DNA of 64,000 nucleotides, from the NCBI GenBank assembly GCA_963978905.1, contig OZ022256.1, positions 35,574,001-35,638,000 of the forward strand, read 5' to 3'. The translations under genes were made by a program, and so were the position numbers. This DNA is from Trichostrongylus colubriformis. Its lineage: Eukaryota; Nematoda; Chromadorea; Rhabditida; Trichostrongylidae. The notes under the pieces are model-generated. The model ran no database searches. It was not told the DNA's origin and worked only from the letters and a program-made list of their open reading frames with translations. Of this stretch, positions 44,814 to 54,639 are shown one piece after another (the stretch's first letter is position 1; every line of letters starts with the position of its first letter).

Positions 44814-45619
44814 ACAAGGGAGGAACACAGCGGTAGCCGCTTCTACAGTCGATAGGTCACAAAATCTACCAAGCCTGATGCCTGGTCCTCCTCAATGCTG
44901 GCTCATGAGCACAAGACATACATGTCACGGAATGCTTTTAGAATCTTTCGCTTCATTTGCGTGATGAAGGCGAGGGCGTGATGCTTTTCAAGGGATCAGT
45001 CGGCACTTGGGTCCTTCCATTGTTTTCTGTAATGGAAGCAAACGCTCGTGTTGGAATTCCTTCTAAGCTAGGAACCAAAGATTCGGGTGTGAGTCATTTC
45101 CACCCTGAGTCGTTGAGATAAACATGTAACCTGCGATAAAATACGGGTGACCTCGTACGGGCCTCAGTACCATACACTTCCTAAAGCCCGTTTCACGGAG
45201 CATCCCAAACTGATAGTTCAACTTTATAGCCTTTATCATTCAAAGTACCTGGTGAAGAAGTGTTGACCACTGGCTCAGCTTTGATAACGACTTCCATTGG
45301 CGCATCCGTAGATGCAGTCTGTGACACAGCAGCGTTATCGAACTTTGCATGATCCATCGAATGACAATCTGCAAGACAGGACGGCTTTCATAATGTACCC
45401 CTCCAACACCCAGACCAAGTGCGTCCACCATCCGCAATTCACTAGGACTACCCCGTCAGCAATAAACTACACAGCTAGTGTTTTCGAAGCAGGAACACAA
45501 GTTTCAGGCCAGTTCTGTTTGTAAATGCCCGGTCCATTTCTACTACTGTAAATGCCCGGTCCATTTCTACTACTACAGTCCATTTCCACCACACAATGCA
45601 ACAAATCAATAGTGAACTT
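44814..45619. other. Spacer of the large inverted repeat
   Basis: No WD40 blade or other conserved coding sequence is present, so the CIAO1-like fragments do not continue into a shared 3' end here. A 26-bp unit (gtaaatgcccggtccatttc then tactac) is tandemly duplicated at about 45523-45575. Confidence 0.5.
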
Positions 45620-45995
45620 TTAATGAGAACAACTATCCTTTAATTAACACAAGAGGAACCAGAATTGAGTTGTACGCAACAAAATAGGTCATCGACGAGA
45701 TAAGCACTTTAATCTCGACACTCCCGAATAAAATACTACTACAAACCTGCATTGTAATGCAATTGAAGCAGTGCAGAGAAGTCATCACAACACATGCTAC
45801 AGAATTGGACTTTTTGTTACAGAAACTTCGGTAAAAAGAGCAAAAAAAACGTGATAACAGCAACACTTGAAAATGAGAGCAATAAAGGAATAAAAAACGA
45901 GACCATCAGTAGACAATTAGCGACTATGACCAAACTATGCGGTCTTCTCTTCATTATCTTCTTCTGCTCCAACTTCTTCCCTGAAAATGGCTTAC

Positions 45996-47312
45996 TTCAG
46001 GGATTTTTTGCTGAGTTATCCAATCTTCTCCATCAAACTTATAAAATACAATTGAGTAGTCATAACTGCAGGAGCCCAGCAACTAAAAATCAAGAGGAAA
46101 AAATATTGATACATTAGAGGAAAAGCAGGGAGATGGAAAATTTCATGAGGATATTTGATACTGCAGCGAAGCAGCACCCTCGATCCCAACTTCAATGGGT
46201 GAGCCTAATTTGAACCGATAATTTGAAAGTCAGTGAACCATCAAAACAGAGATTATTTGAAGAGAGAAAAAAGTGCGCAGAAAAAAAATTGTGTAAAGGT
46301 GATATGCTGAAAAAGTCCAGTCAAGATGTACCTCTTCTGAAGGATGCCAAGCGACAAATTTAACATCTTGAGTATGCGGTTGTAACAGAGATGACACTTG
46401 AAAATCTTTATCTTCATCCACTAAAAAAATCCAGTCGATATCTAGAGTATTGAAGATGAGTCGAGAAGACGCTTACTCTGCCAGAACCATACGCTTTTAT
46501 CGCGACTACAGGTAGCCAGAAACTCGTCTGTTTGTGAGAACGCACAGCATTTCACCTACAAGAAGTATAAAAATGAGAAAAGCCTACACGTAAAAGCCCC
46601 AGCGTGAAAAATGGTACGAAATCGATGTATTTTAAAGGAGAACCTCACTTTCTTGTCACTCAAATTTATTCGATTCCATGAACTCGCCCCTTAATAGTAT
46701 TTGAGATGAGAGTGAAGCTTTAATAGGTATATCAAACAGAGAAGGCACAATTTGGACATCGGTAATCCGGGTGATTCTACGACACTGCATCTTACCAATT
46801 CCAACACAATCAAACCAAGCCAATAAAGATGGAAAGACGATAGGGAAATGGTTATGGGCCAGGGGTTGTGAAAATACGGGAGTCTGGGAGAGGAAGGAGC
46901 GCCTGGTGGACCAACCGTTTCTATCCCCCACTGATCCATCATATCCACAGAGAGCCAAAAAGAGTACAAGACAACAAATGTGGAAACCATAGGTCGCTGA
47001 CAGTATTCAAATACAAATATAAGAATAAGTAAGAAAGTATAAATTAACGAACTCTTCCCTGCTATAGATGACCACACAAGTACAGTGGATCTTCAAGAAA
47101 AAAACAATATAAAAAATGTGTTAAGCTCCAAAACTATCAAAATGAAGGCGTTGCAGTACGACCAACTATTAAAAAAGGGAAGCGCCAATGAAAAATTCAC
47201 TAGTGATTTTCTTCCATATTCGAACAGTTTTATCATCTCCACAGCTGGCAAGCAAAGAACCGTTATGGTTCCATATGACCATCCATACTCGACTCCCCAG
47301 TGTACCTTCTAC
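45996..47312 (-). pseudogene. CIAO1: CIAO1/CIA1-like WD40 gene fragment, minus-strand copy
   Basis: Minus-strand pieces: 47312-47201 (blade 1 with a single intact GSLLASCGDDKTVRIWKKIT), 47090-47049 (only 42 bp of the blade-2 exon), 46555-46477 (CSRDKSVW blade), 46420-46332 (HTQDVKFVAWHPSEE) and 46082-45996 (CSYDYSIVFYKFDGEDWITQ). Splice borders of the last three are the same as in the plus copy. The blade-2 exon has lost 100 bp (from 142), which removes the repeat and shifts frame. This is damage at a different place from that in the plus copy. Start exon and blades 5-7 are likewise absent. The working CIAO1 gene is presumably elsewhere in the genome. Confidence 0.75.
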
Positions 47313-47399
47313 TGCCGAATTACATGAATAACGTAAATTTCTTCAATTTCTGACATTACTGCAATGAAAACATGTTTTCAATAAATTGTCGAGGTGCTT

Positions 47400-47690
47400 T
47401 CGCAATTAGGGGGAGGGGGGGGCATCCCACTATGGACATTACTTTAGCCTACGCCTAAATGGGAAAAGGAACCCCTTCTTTTATCCATTAAGGCTTGGGC
47501 AAAAGTATACGCCGGGTCAAATAAAGTTGAGGTGGGGGGAGACGCAAAATTTCCACCGACGTCAAAGCTTCTTTCCTTCCCTAGGCTTAGGTTAAAGCAG
47601 GTGAAAAATATACTTCGACAGATGGTCTTTGAAGTGGGAGGAGGGGATATCAATTCTAGCCCAAGCCTAGGGAGGGAAAGGAGCTTCGAC
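47400..47690. repeat. G-rich dispersed repeat with CCTAGGCTTAGG motifs
   Basis: It contains ggcatcccactatggacatt, as at 24380 and 24985, and a segment of about 60 bp, 'ttcccta(gg)cttaggttaaa', repeated in both orientations (47573-47595 and 47655-47690). Similar blocks lie at 17390-17450, 24365-24440, 24960-25110, 42890-42940 and 50540-50630. It appears to be a dispersed noncoding family. Confidence 0.6.
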
Positions 47691-47990
47691 GTCGACGCAA
47701 AGCTGCGTCTGCCCGTCATTTACACAATAAAACAAAAACACAAAACACATAAAACGCAAATACAAACACACAAAACAAAATTGCACACAAAAACGACTAG
47801 ATTTTCTGAAATTACCATCTTAGATGTGCAGGTTTCTGAAACAAAACTCGGACTCGCCGCGCCGCTCGCCTCGGGCGGCCACGCGGAAATTTGACGGATT
47901 TCCCCCCACCCCTCAAAAAGTACCGTTTCTGCTCGTGATATGCAGCGTAGCACCGCGACGCCACCATAGCAAACTTGGGGCTCCTATGTA

Positions 47991-49200
47991 TTAGATTGAG
48001 GAATAAGGTCCTGCTGTTTTTTATTTCTGTGGTTTGCACGTTCTCTCCACCTTTCGAAGAAGTTCAAATATGTGTTCGATAGAGCTTATTCTGCTCTACA
48101 AAACGCTGCTATTTGTTTTTCGACTTCTTTGCTCATGAATATCTACAGTCCAGTTCCCGATGCCTGGCAGGGCGTGGCCGTACCGACTTGGGTGAGAGGG
48201 TACGTGACGAGTGCGAGAGCGTGTGGCGGGTGAGAGAGATCGATACACGTTCATCCAAGTCCGTAGGCCTCGCCCTGCCAGGCGTTGGAAAATGGAATGT
48301 AGGAGGTCTAAAAGTGATGAACTAAAGGAAGAAATTCGCACTTCCAACATTTTCTCTTCTTCGTCTGCCATCGAGGTGAAAAAATGTATGCGCATATGTT
48401 CTCGATAGAGCTTTTTCAACCCTATGGAACGGTCTCATTTGTTTTTGATCGTTTGATTTTTGTTCTTCTTGAGGTTCAGAAATGGAATACTTTGTAGGAA
48501 AAATCTGCACTGTGGGCATCGAGGTCCAAAAAGCCGACCTGTTCCACGTCAGATGAAATCAAATAAGGGAAGACGACATCCCTGAGCCATCCACTGTTGT
48601 AATTGAGGGGTTACTTGTTGACGAAAGTGTTTGATAAAATCTCAATTTTCGAAAACTACCCCACGGGTGTCTTTACTGAGTACCCCATTTTTAAGCCTCA
48701 GGAATATCAAACTGTGTAAGTATCAGAAAAACTAGTGGCATCATCTTGCAGAGCAAAAAAAAAGCTCTATCGAATGCTTTTATAAATATTCTCTTCAGCT
48801 TATAGAGGCGAGGAAGAGAAGATGCCGAAAGTGCACACTCTAGCTGAATGCCGCATTTGTGAGTCTTGTAAACAGCAAAAATTGAGCGATTTGAACAAAA
48901 GGCAGTACTATTTTGTAAAGCTGAAAAAGCTCTATCGATAACTGATGAGCGTAAATATTTTTATCTCGATGGCACACGAGGAAGATGAAGTGTCGCGATG
49001 CGAATTTTTGCCTTGTGCTCACTTCACTTCCAAACCTCGTGAATGTAAGGCAATGGAAGGAATCGAAAAACAAAAAGCAGAACGGTGCAGAGCAGAAAAG
49101 GCCTAATCGATACCTCGTAGAAGCTTTGTCGAAAGATGAAGGGGACAATAGGAAAAACAGAGGACAAAAAACGGCGGGAACTTACTCCTTAAACTATTAA
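47991..49200. mobile_element. Second, decayed copy of the palindrome of about 165-bp monomers
   Basis: The left end (TA then ttagattgaggaataaggtc) and the right end (reverse: taatagtttaaggagtaagt) resemble the ends of 26179-27550. The same monomer hairpins appear at 48078 (tagagcttattctgctcta), 48406, 48750 (cagagc then a9 then gctcta), 48915 and 49090. Interiors align with the first copy, for example 'cgaggaagagaagatgccgaaagtgcac' in two pieces near 48810-48840. The left arm has been invaded by a GC-rich hairpin at 48157-48292. Confidence 0.65.
48157..48292. repeat. GC-rich hairpin inserted in the second palindrome copy
   Basis: Arms 'gcctggcagggcgtggccgt' with 'accgacttgg' (from about 48160) and 'ccaagtccgtaggcctcgcc' with 'ctgccaggcg' (to about 48290) are imperfect inverted repeats of about 32 bp around a loop of about 70 bp. 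GC content is far above the AT-rich host element, suggesting a separate small insertion. Confidence 0.65.
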
Positions 49201-49225
49201 TATGTATTGCTTGCTGTACTACTCG

Positions 49226-49437
49226 GAGGGAACCTGCGGAAGTAATTGATGCTGTTCCAACAGATCGTGCGGCACCCATTTGTCAAGTTTTTACCATCCC
49301 AAGCTGCTTGAGGTGGTCCGCAACAACTGTATGGGGAACGCCGATATTTTTGGCAATCTCCGTCAAAGACTCACGGGGTCGCTTTCAATCTCTTCCATCA
49401 AAACATCCTCATCAACGTTTGATGGTCGACCTGCTTT
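49226..49437 (-). mobile_element. Mariner transposase fragment (N-terminal region, frameshifted)
   Basis: Minus-strand frames give GRPSNVDEDVLMEEIESDP, then after a shift ESLTEIAKNIGVPHTVVADH followed by LKQLGMVK, then after another shift KLDKWVPHDLLEQ. This is the mariner linker, second helix-turn-helix and the conserved 'KLDKWVPH-L' block. Two frameshifts and stops show it is dead. No terminal repeats were identified. It directly abuts the palindrome ending at about 49200. Confidence 0.75.
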
Positions 49438-49469
49438 TTTCCGTCTTTTAGCGAGCAATTTCATTCATC

Positions 49470-50708
49470 TACTCAACCGCGAAGAAAAATGTGGCAAATG
49501 TTTCATGGTGGAACTTAAGAGACCAGAAATAGAAATCGGAAGTCTCGGAAAACATTGCGTACAAAACCACACGGCATGAAAGAACATACATATAAATGTA
49601 AAATGATAAATAGAATAGTAAATATAAGTGCCAGAAAAGCGAAATATATAGAAGCATGCGAAGAAATGATGGGAACGACAACAGCTTCTAATTGAGAAAC
49701 TCCAAACTTCTGCTCCGTAGTAACGACTAACTTCTGACCGTCTGATTTTGCGATTTGCGTTTTTTTGCGCATTGCGAAAGGTACACTGAAACTTAAAACA
49801 GGATAAAAACGAATTGAAGGTAACCAATAACTGCACAGTGCTCATAGCGTCCCATATGACATGAATTATCGTTCACAAAAAGCCGTTCACGACGAAAAAC
49901 TGCGGCGGGAACACATTCTTGTAATATTTCGTTTTTATAAATGGTGTGAAAGCAATCACGTTAGGCAACAAGGATTCAGGTTACATACAGCGAAAAATAA
50001 CCAGAAACCAGTCATCACAAAAAGAAAAACTACAAGTTGCAAGTATACGTACATCGAGCACTGCAGCAATTCATCTAAAACGTTTCGAGACCACCACATC
50101 TGGGGTACAGAATGTGTATTGCGACACACGTGAGGTGAAAAGAAACCCTGGTGTTTATATTATTCAGAACTTCATATTATTCAAATCATTTGGGTTGTCA
50201 TGCTCTACGATTCTGAGGTGCCGCGACTTCGCGATCTCGCTTGCAGAATCGCAAAATTGCAGATCAACCTCGCTAGCAAATGCCCTTGGAGAAAATCGAA
50301 AAATCAAAAACGAAAAAATTTGCTCATTTTCTATATTTTAATCGTTGAGGCATAAGAAGTGTTCGGATAAGATGAAAAGTTTACATCCAAAGAAAAAACA
50401 CGTCTTGATCCAATGGAGTTCGGAAAAGCGGTGCTACTGTACTGTAGTTGGGGTGGGAAAGGGGGGGGGCAATCATTGTCACTCTCTCATCCTTCAATCG
50501 ACACCGTTCTGCAGTCATTAGTCACCATACTCAGCGGTATATTTGCACCTAAGCCTTACTTTAGAGAGGTAGAAGCTTCCCCCTCGACTAAGGCTTAGGC
50601 TAAAAACCTAGGCAAAAATAGCGTCGGACACGGAGCTAGTGGGGTGCCTCCCTCCCGCATCTACATTACACCGGAAAAACCTCTGAAAATGTTATTAAAA
50701 ATGAAAAA
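49470..50708. other. No recognised gene; one dispersed repeat
   Basis: AT-rich sequence with a GATTCTG/CAGAATCGC block at 50208-50270 (family of 8174 and 39340). A G-rich block at 50450-50630 contains 'cacctaagcctta' and 'aaggcttaggctaaaaacct', related to the repeat at 47400-47690. No exon is supported. Confidence 0.4.
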
Positions 50709-50719
50709 GATGGCCGTAA

Positions 50720-50814
50720 TGATTTTTGATATATTAATTTTGATAACTGCTATTTATCGCCGCAGTCGCTGCGACGATAAATAGCAGTTATCAAAATTAA
50801 TATATCAAAAATCA
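50720..50814. repeat. Perfect 40-bp stem hairpin
   Basis: Arms 50720-50759 (tgatttttgatatattaatt and ttgataactgctatttatcg) and 50775-50814 are exact inverse complements. The 15-nt loop ccgcagtcgctgcga itself contains gcag/ctgc. Perfect identity over 40 bp among decayed repeats points to recent origin or selection. If transcribed, it would form a long dsRNA stem. Confidence 0.9.
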
Positions 50815-50939
50815 GTACTAAAGCTGTTAGCTTCACGGTTCGATGCCGATATTGGCCAACCGTCTCAACACGTTATACGTGCGAGTGCTGATAAGCTATG
50901 GTAAATATACCATTCAAAAGCTGAGTTAAGGTGAAGGTG

Positions 50940-51012
50940 GTGTCGTTAGTGTAATGGATTAGCACATATCCCCGGAAAGGATAAAGTGCGGGTTCGAGTC
51001 CCGTCCGGCATC
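50940..51012 (+). tRNA. tRNA-like gene or pseudogene, anticodon position GGA, with C at position 33
   Basis: A 73-nt cloverleaf can be drawn. It has an acceptor GTGTCGT/CCGGCAT with one mismatch and G-U pairs, a 3-bp D stem (GTG/CAC) with loop TAATGGATTAG, an anticodon stem TATCC/GGATA with loop CCGGAAA, a short variable region, and a T arm GCGGG-TTCGAGT-CCCGT. The internal B box GGTTCGAGTCC is a perfect eukaryotic match. The anticodon position reads GGA (Ser). However, U33 is replaced by C, and the long variable arm of a true Ser tRNA is missing. A tRNA pseudogene or a tRNA-derived SINE head is therefore as likely as a working tRNA. GCTGAGTTA/TAACTCAGC flank it as an inverted pair. Confidence 0.5.
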
Positions 51013-51059
51013 GAAGCTTTTGCCCATAACTCAGCATCCTTGTAGTGATGGCCGTAATG

Positions 51060-53383
51060 TTTACACGCCTGTGGAAAGTGATGTGAGTGGATGTGCAAGA
51101 AAACAATGCAGTGACCGAATCCAAAGAAGTAGTCTGAGTGTCAAGAAAGTGGCGTCAATTGGCGCTCAGAGAGCATCAGAACCTGACCAGCAAACACGCG
51201 ATTCCTGTATTGTCGGCCGGGCGTTGCGTAAGGGCGCTGCCATACTTTGCGATGCCGGCGGCAGGGCGTGACTGCGTATATCTGCGTCTCCGCCCATGCC
51301 ATCCTGCCTCGTTGCCTGCGTTATCTCTGCACCTCCCCTATGCTGCTCTCCCTCGTTGCCTGTGAACGCAGCCACGCCCTGCCTGCGGTGAGTATGACCG
51401 CGGCCTAATAGGTCCAGGCGTAGTGGGAGGTGAGAGAGCAGGAGAGGCCGTGGAGGGTCGCTGGCCCGCCCCTCTTCCACCTCGCCGGCCGTCGTCGCGA
51501 CGAGAACAACTTAAACGGCAAAATGTGACATTGCTCTCCCTTGTGCGGTTTCGTACGCGCATATTATCTCCCTCAGGCGAGGTAATCTTCCGTGCCATGA
51601 GTCCTACCTTTAACTGGAATATGTAGTAGTTTTCCTCTTTACCTTCCATTTGCTGCTTATTGTAGTGATATCTTTTCTTTGGAGTGTACTTTATCCAGAA
51701 CGTGCACTGTCTTTAAAGTGTATTTTATGCAGGATTTGCCACTTTCCTATGAAGATTCAGTTCACTGCTTCTTTCGTTGTTTCATTATCTGCGCGTGCAC
51801 TATCAAAATGCTATTGAAAAGCCTTTTATGCCAAGGCTCCTCTCAATCTTAAAACCTGTTATGTTGAGCGGTACTAGTTTTCTGATATGCCTTCATATTG
51901 TTGTTGATTTGATTCAAGTTATCGGAACTAGCATAGATTTCATGATCTTTCAGAACTGAAGCTGTAGAGTGGTATGTTATTTTAATGTGTTACGATTCTA
52001 GGCTGTTTCACCTTTGAACCGCGGAACCGCCATTTATTGAACACGTTTCTTGGTGAACAGTATTGATTATAGCAATAATGGATGTTATGAAGATGAATAA
52101 ATTAGTCGAGTAAGCGTATCAAGTGGAGTGGTGTGCCTTCAAATTCGACCTATGCGAGTTCATCCTTTCCATTCACATGGTTCTGATTCTGCGAATGCTG
52201 TTCTGCATGCGGATATGGTATACATCGCGCTTTCCAACTAATTATAATTTGTAATTGTGACAGAACTTGATTCTCTCATCACTTAGAATAGGTTGGTATG
52301 GCGGGAACTGCGCCAATATGTTATTATGAGACGCAACTTATATGCTTGCTCGTTTCGTTCTCAGTGAAAATGATTGAGAGCGCGTAATCTTCTCCTTATA
52401 ATGATGAGATGGATTTCGCCTCGCTCCATTTTGCGCAGAAAGTTCGCAAAAATATCAAGCTTGCTTAGTAGCGATTTCCAAATTATCACGCTTGTGCTGA
52501 TCTTAATAAGACTTTCAAAATAGAAGCCAAACCCAGCAGCAAAATCGTATTAGATCAAAATTGTTTATGTGAAAGATGCACTTATCGCTCGGACTGCTCA
52601 TTCAGTCTTCGAAACATTTTATCATGTGAGAGGAACAGTCTGGACAGTATTTCAAAAATCACGAACTTACTAATTGGTGCATTTAATAGTTGGACATTTT
52701 GATGACGCAGAATCAAAGTCCTACACACATAGGTACATTGAGAAGTAGGTTTTGTACAACGCAATGAGGCCGTCGTGCATTAAATACTGGCGAAGGAAAA
52801 GATATTCACAGAATGAACATCAAGTGAAACGACGATTCCGAAGACATTCCACCTCAAGCAGGACCACATGGCATGGAAGATGAGCACGCTTGGGGGAGAT
52901 AATATGCTCCAGTACGAAAGCCGCGACGCGATCGCACAAGGGAAAGCCATGTCACATTTGCCGTTTGAGTTCTTCTGTCGCTACGTACACAAGGCGCCAC
53001 GAAAAGGCGCACCCACCGGATACCCCACTGCTCACCTTCCCACCACCCCACCCATCACCGATGAGAGCATAATTCCCACCAATCAAAATCAGCGCTCTCA
53101 ATATGCATTCGCACATATCTTTCACATCGGTAGCTTCTTAACCACCGTAAGCAGGAGTTCTAGGCGGCCCGCTGAACGTTTTGCATCGTTTTGCCATCAG
53201 TTATAAATGAACTCCGGGGATACGAATTTACATGGCGAGTGACATAACAGACATAGTAATAACTGCGCTAACACCTTTTCATACTTGCAAAACGCTTTCA
53301 AAAAGCGTAAAGGCTTTCTGCGCAGGACGGATCACATGCTAACTGGAGTTGCCCTCCCCTCGTCATCCTTTTGTCTGCTTCAG
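51060..53383. other. No recognised gene; one inverted pair of dispersed repeats
   Basis: A GC-rich zone (51190-51500) has several open frames but no motif. Segments of about 110 bp at 51493-51600 and 52867-52985 are reverse complements of each other (shared 'gggggagataatatg', 'cgcacaaggga', 'atgtcacatttgccgttt'). Between them lies AT-rich DNA without coding signs. Confidence 0.45.
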
Positions 53384-53736
53384 TTAAAGCATTTCCTCTC
53401 CATTTCTAAACCTATGGAACCAGCGACGAACCGTTCTCTCCGATGCCGTTCCCTTTCCCCATGCTGTGTTCAAGTTTGTAGCTGCTTCCGCTATTGTTTG
53501 GCCTAACTTGAATTCATGAAGCAAAATCGTGCGAAAGGCAGTTCTATCCATGCTGGAAAAAAATTCTCTGAAAATTCAGAAACCTCAGGGGATTTAGGGA
53601 GGGTATTTCTATAGAAAGAGTAACTTTCTACTCACCTAATCAGCATAACCAACCAACTGATCGAATACAACGCGCGCCAATATTTTGAATCTTTTCGGGA
53701 AGGCGCGAAAGTGGCCAGAACTTTCCTTACAAATAC
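53384..53736 (-). mobile_element. Mariner 5' end with transposase N-terminus
   Basis: The minus-strand ATG at 53551 starts MDRTAFRTILLHEFKLGQTI, continuing AEAATNLNTAWGKGTASERT and VRRWFHRFRNGEEML before TAA (53386-53384). This is the mariner N-terminal helix-turn-helix ('EFKLG.SA.EAA.N........G..SERTV.RWF..FR.G'). Upstream on the same strand, about 53736-53717 reads gtatttgtaaggaaagttct then ggcc. It shares 'GTAAGGAAAGTTCTGGCC' with the TIRs at 36794 and 38190, so it belongs to that family. The catalytic domain is missing. Confidence 0.75.
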
Positions 53737-54639
53737 GACACCGCAATGTGGCAGAACCATAAAACGAAAATGCGCCATGTCTTACATTGGCACTACTTAA
53801 AATCAATTGCGTGTTCGCCATATTATAGCCTAGCACTTCAATAAAAAATTGCAAGCTGCTCAGTGTTGTCGAAACTTCTCGAAGAGAAAATGAACGATTC
53901 AATTGATTTAAATAGCCATTTTGCGACACTGTTTCAATGAAAGCACATTGAAAAATGGGATGAGTTCAATCGTGCGCAAAAAGTGCCTCTGCCAGTGGAA
54001 TCTGTCTTATACCGAGAAAACTGAAACTGGAAAAAGAAAAGAATCCAAAATGAACAGCTGTGGGAAGTAAGAAGGTTGTGCTCACACGCTTTTGTTTCAT
54101 GTAGTTATTCAGTTCAGTGAATCGATTGCTCCGCGCTAAACGAAAATTTCTGCTTACTACATGCCTAGTGCAAATTATGATAATTGACTACGCTAGTGGA
54201 AGGGTAAAAAAGTGACGATCCGCATAACAAATATTCCATTTGCTTAACATTTTTTGCATACTATATACACGCATTACAGCTTGAACATGTAGCCAACATT
54301 ATGGTAACTTTTCATCAAAATGGGAGCAAGTCTGATGAGATTACCATGCTCATCAGACTCATCAGAGTATCTTCACCGTGTGTTGCTCATAATGGGAACC
54401 ACAGAAAACCACTTTTTCTGCTGGCTGTCGGCACTAGATTCCTCGTTTTTATTTGAGAAAATGTGCCAGAGCTCGAAATATGTATCGGAGGGTGTGCTGC
54501 TAAGGAGTGGAAAGTAAAAGATTAGCCATGCAGCTGAAGAAATGTCATAAGTGGTAGAGAGACAAAATGATACATCATCTATATTATATATACCATATCG
54601 ACACAAAAGATAATCTGCGAAAGAAAAACAGGAAGCAAA
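53737..54639. other. No recognised gene
   Basis: AT-rich sequence. A minus frame across 53636-53929 is open but overlaps the mariner end and shows no motif. A minus frame at 54373-54693 has hydrophobic segments, without splice support. Confidence 0.3.

Larger units (their letters stand above)
45620..47915. repeat. Right arm of the large inverted repeat
   Basis: This is the reverse-complement partner of 42696-44813. Compared with the left arm it lacks 100 bp inside the blade-2 exon and lacks the 49-bp duplication. It holds an extra G-rich block at about 47330-47630 that belongs to the dispersed 'ccctaggcttagg' repeat family. Confidence 0.88.
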
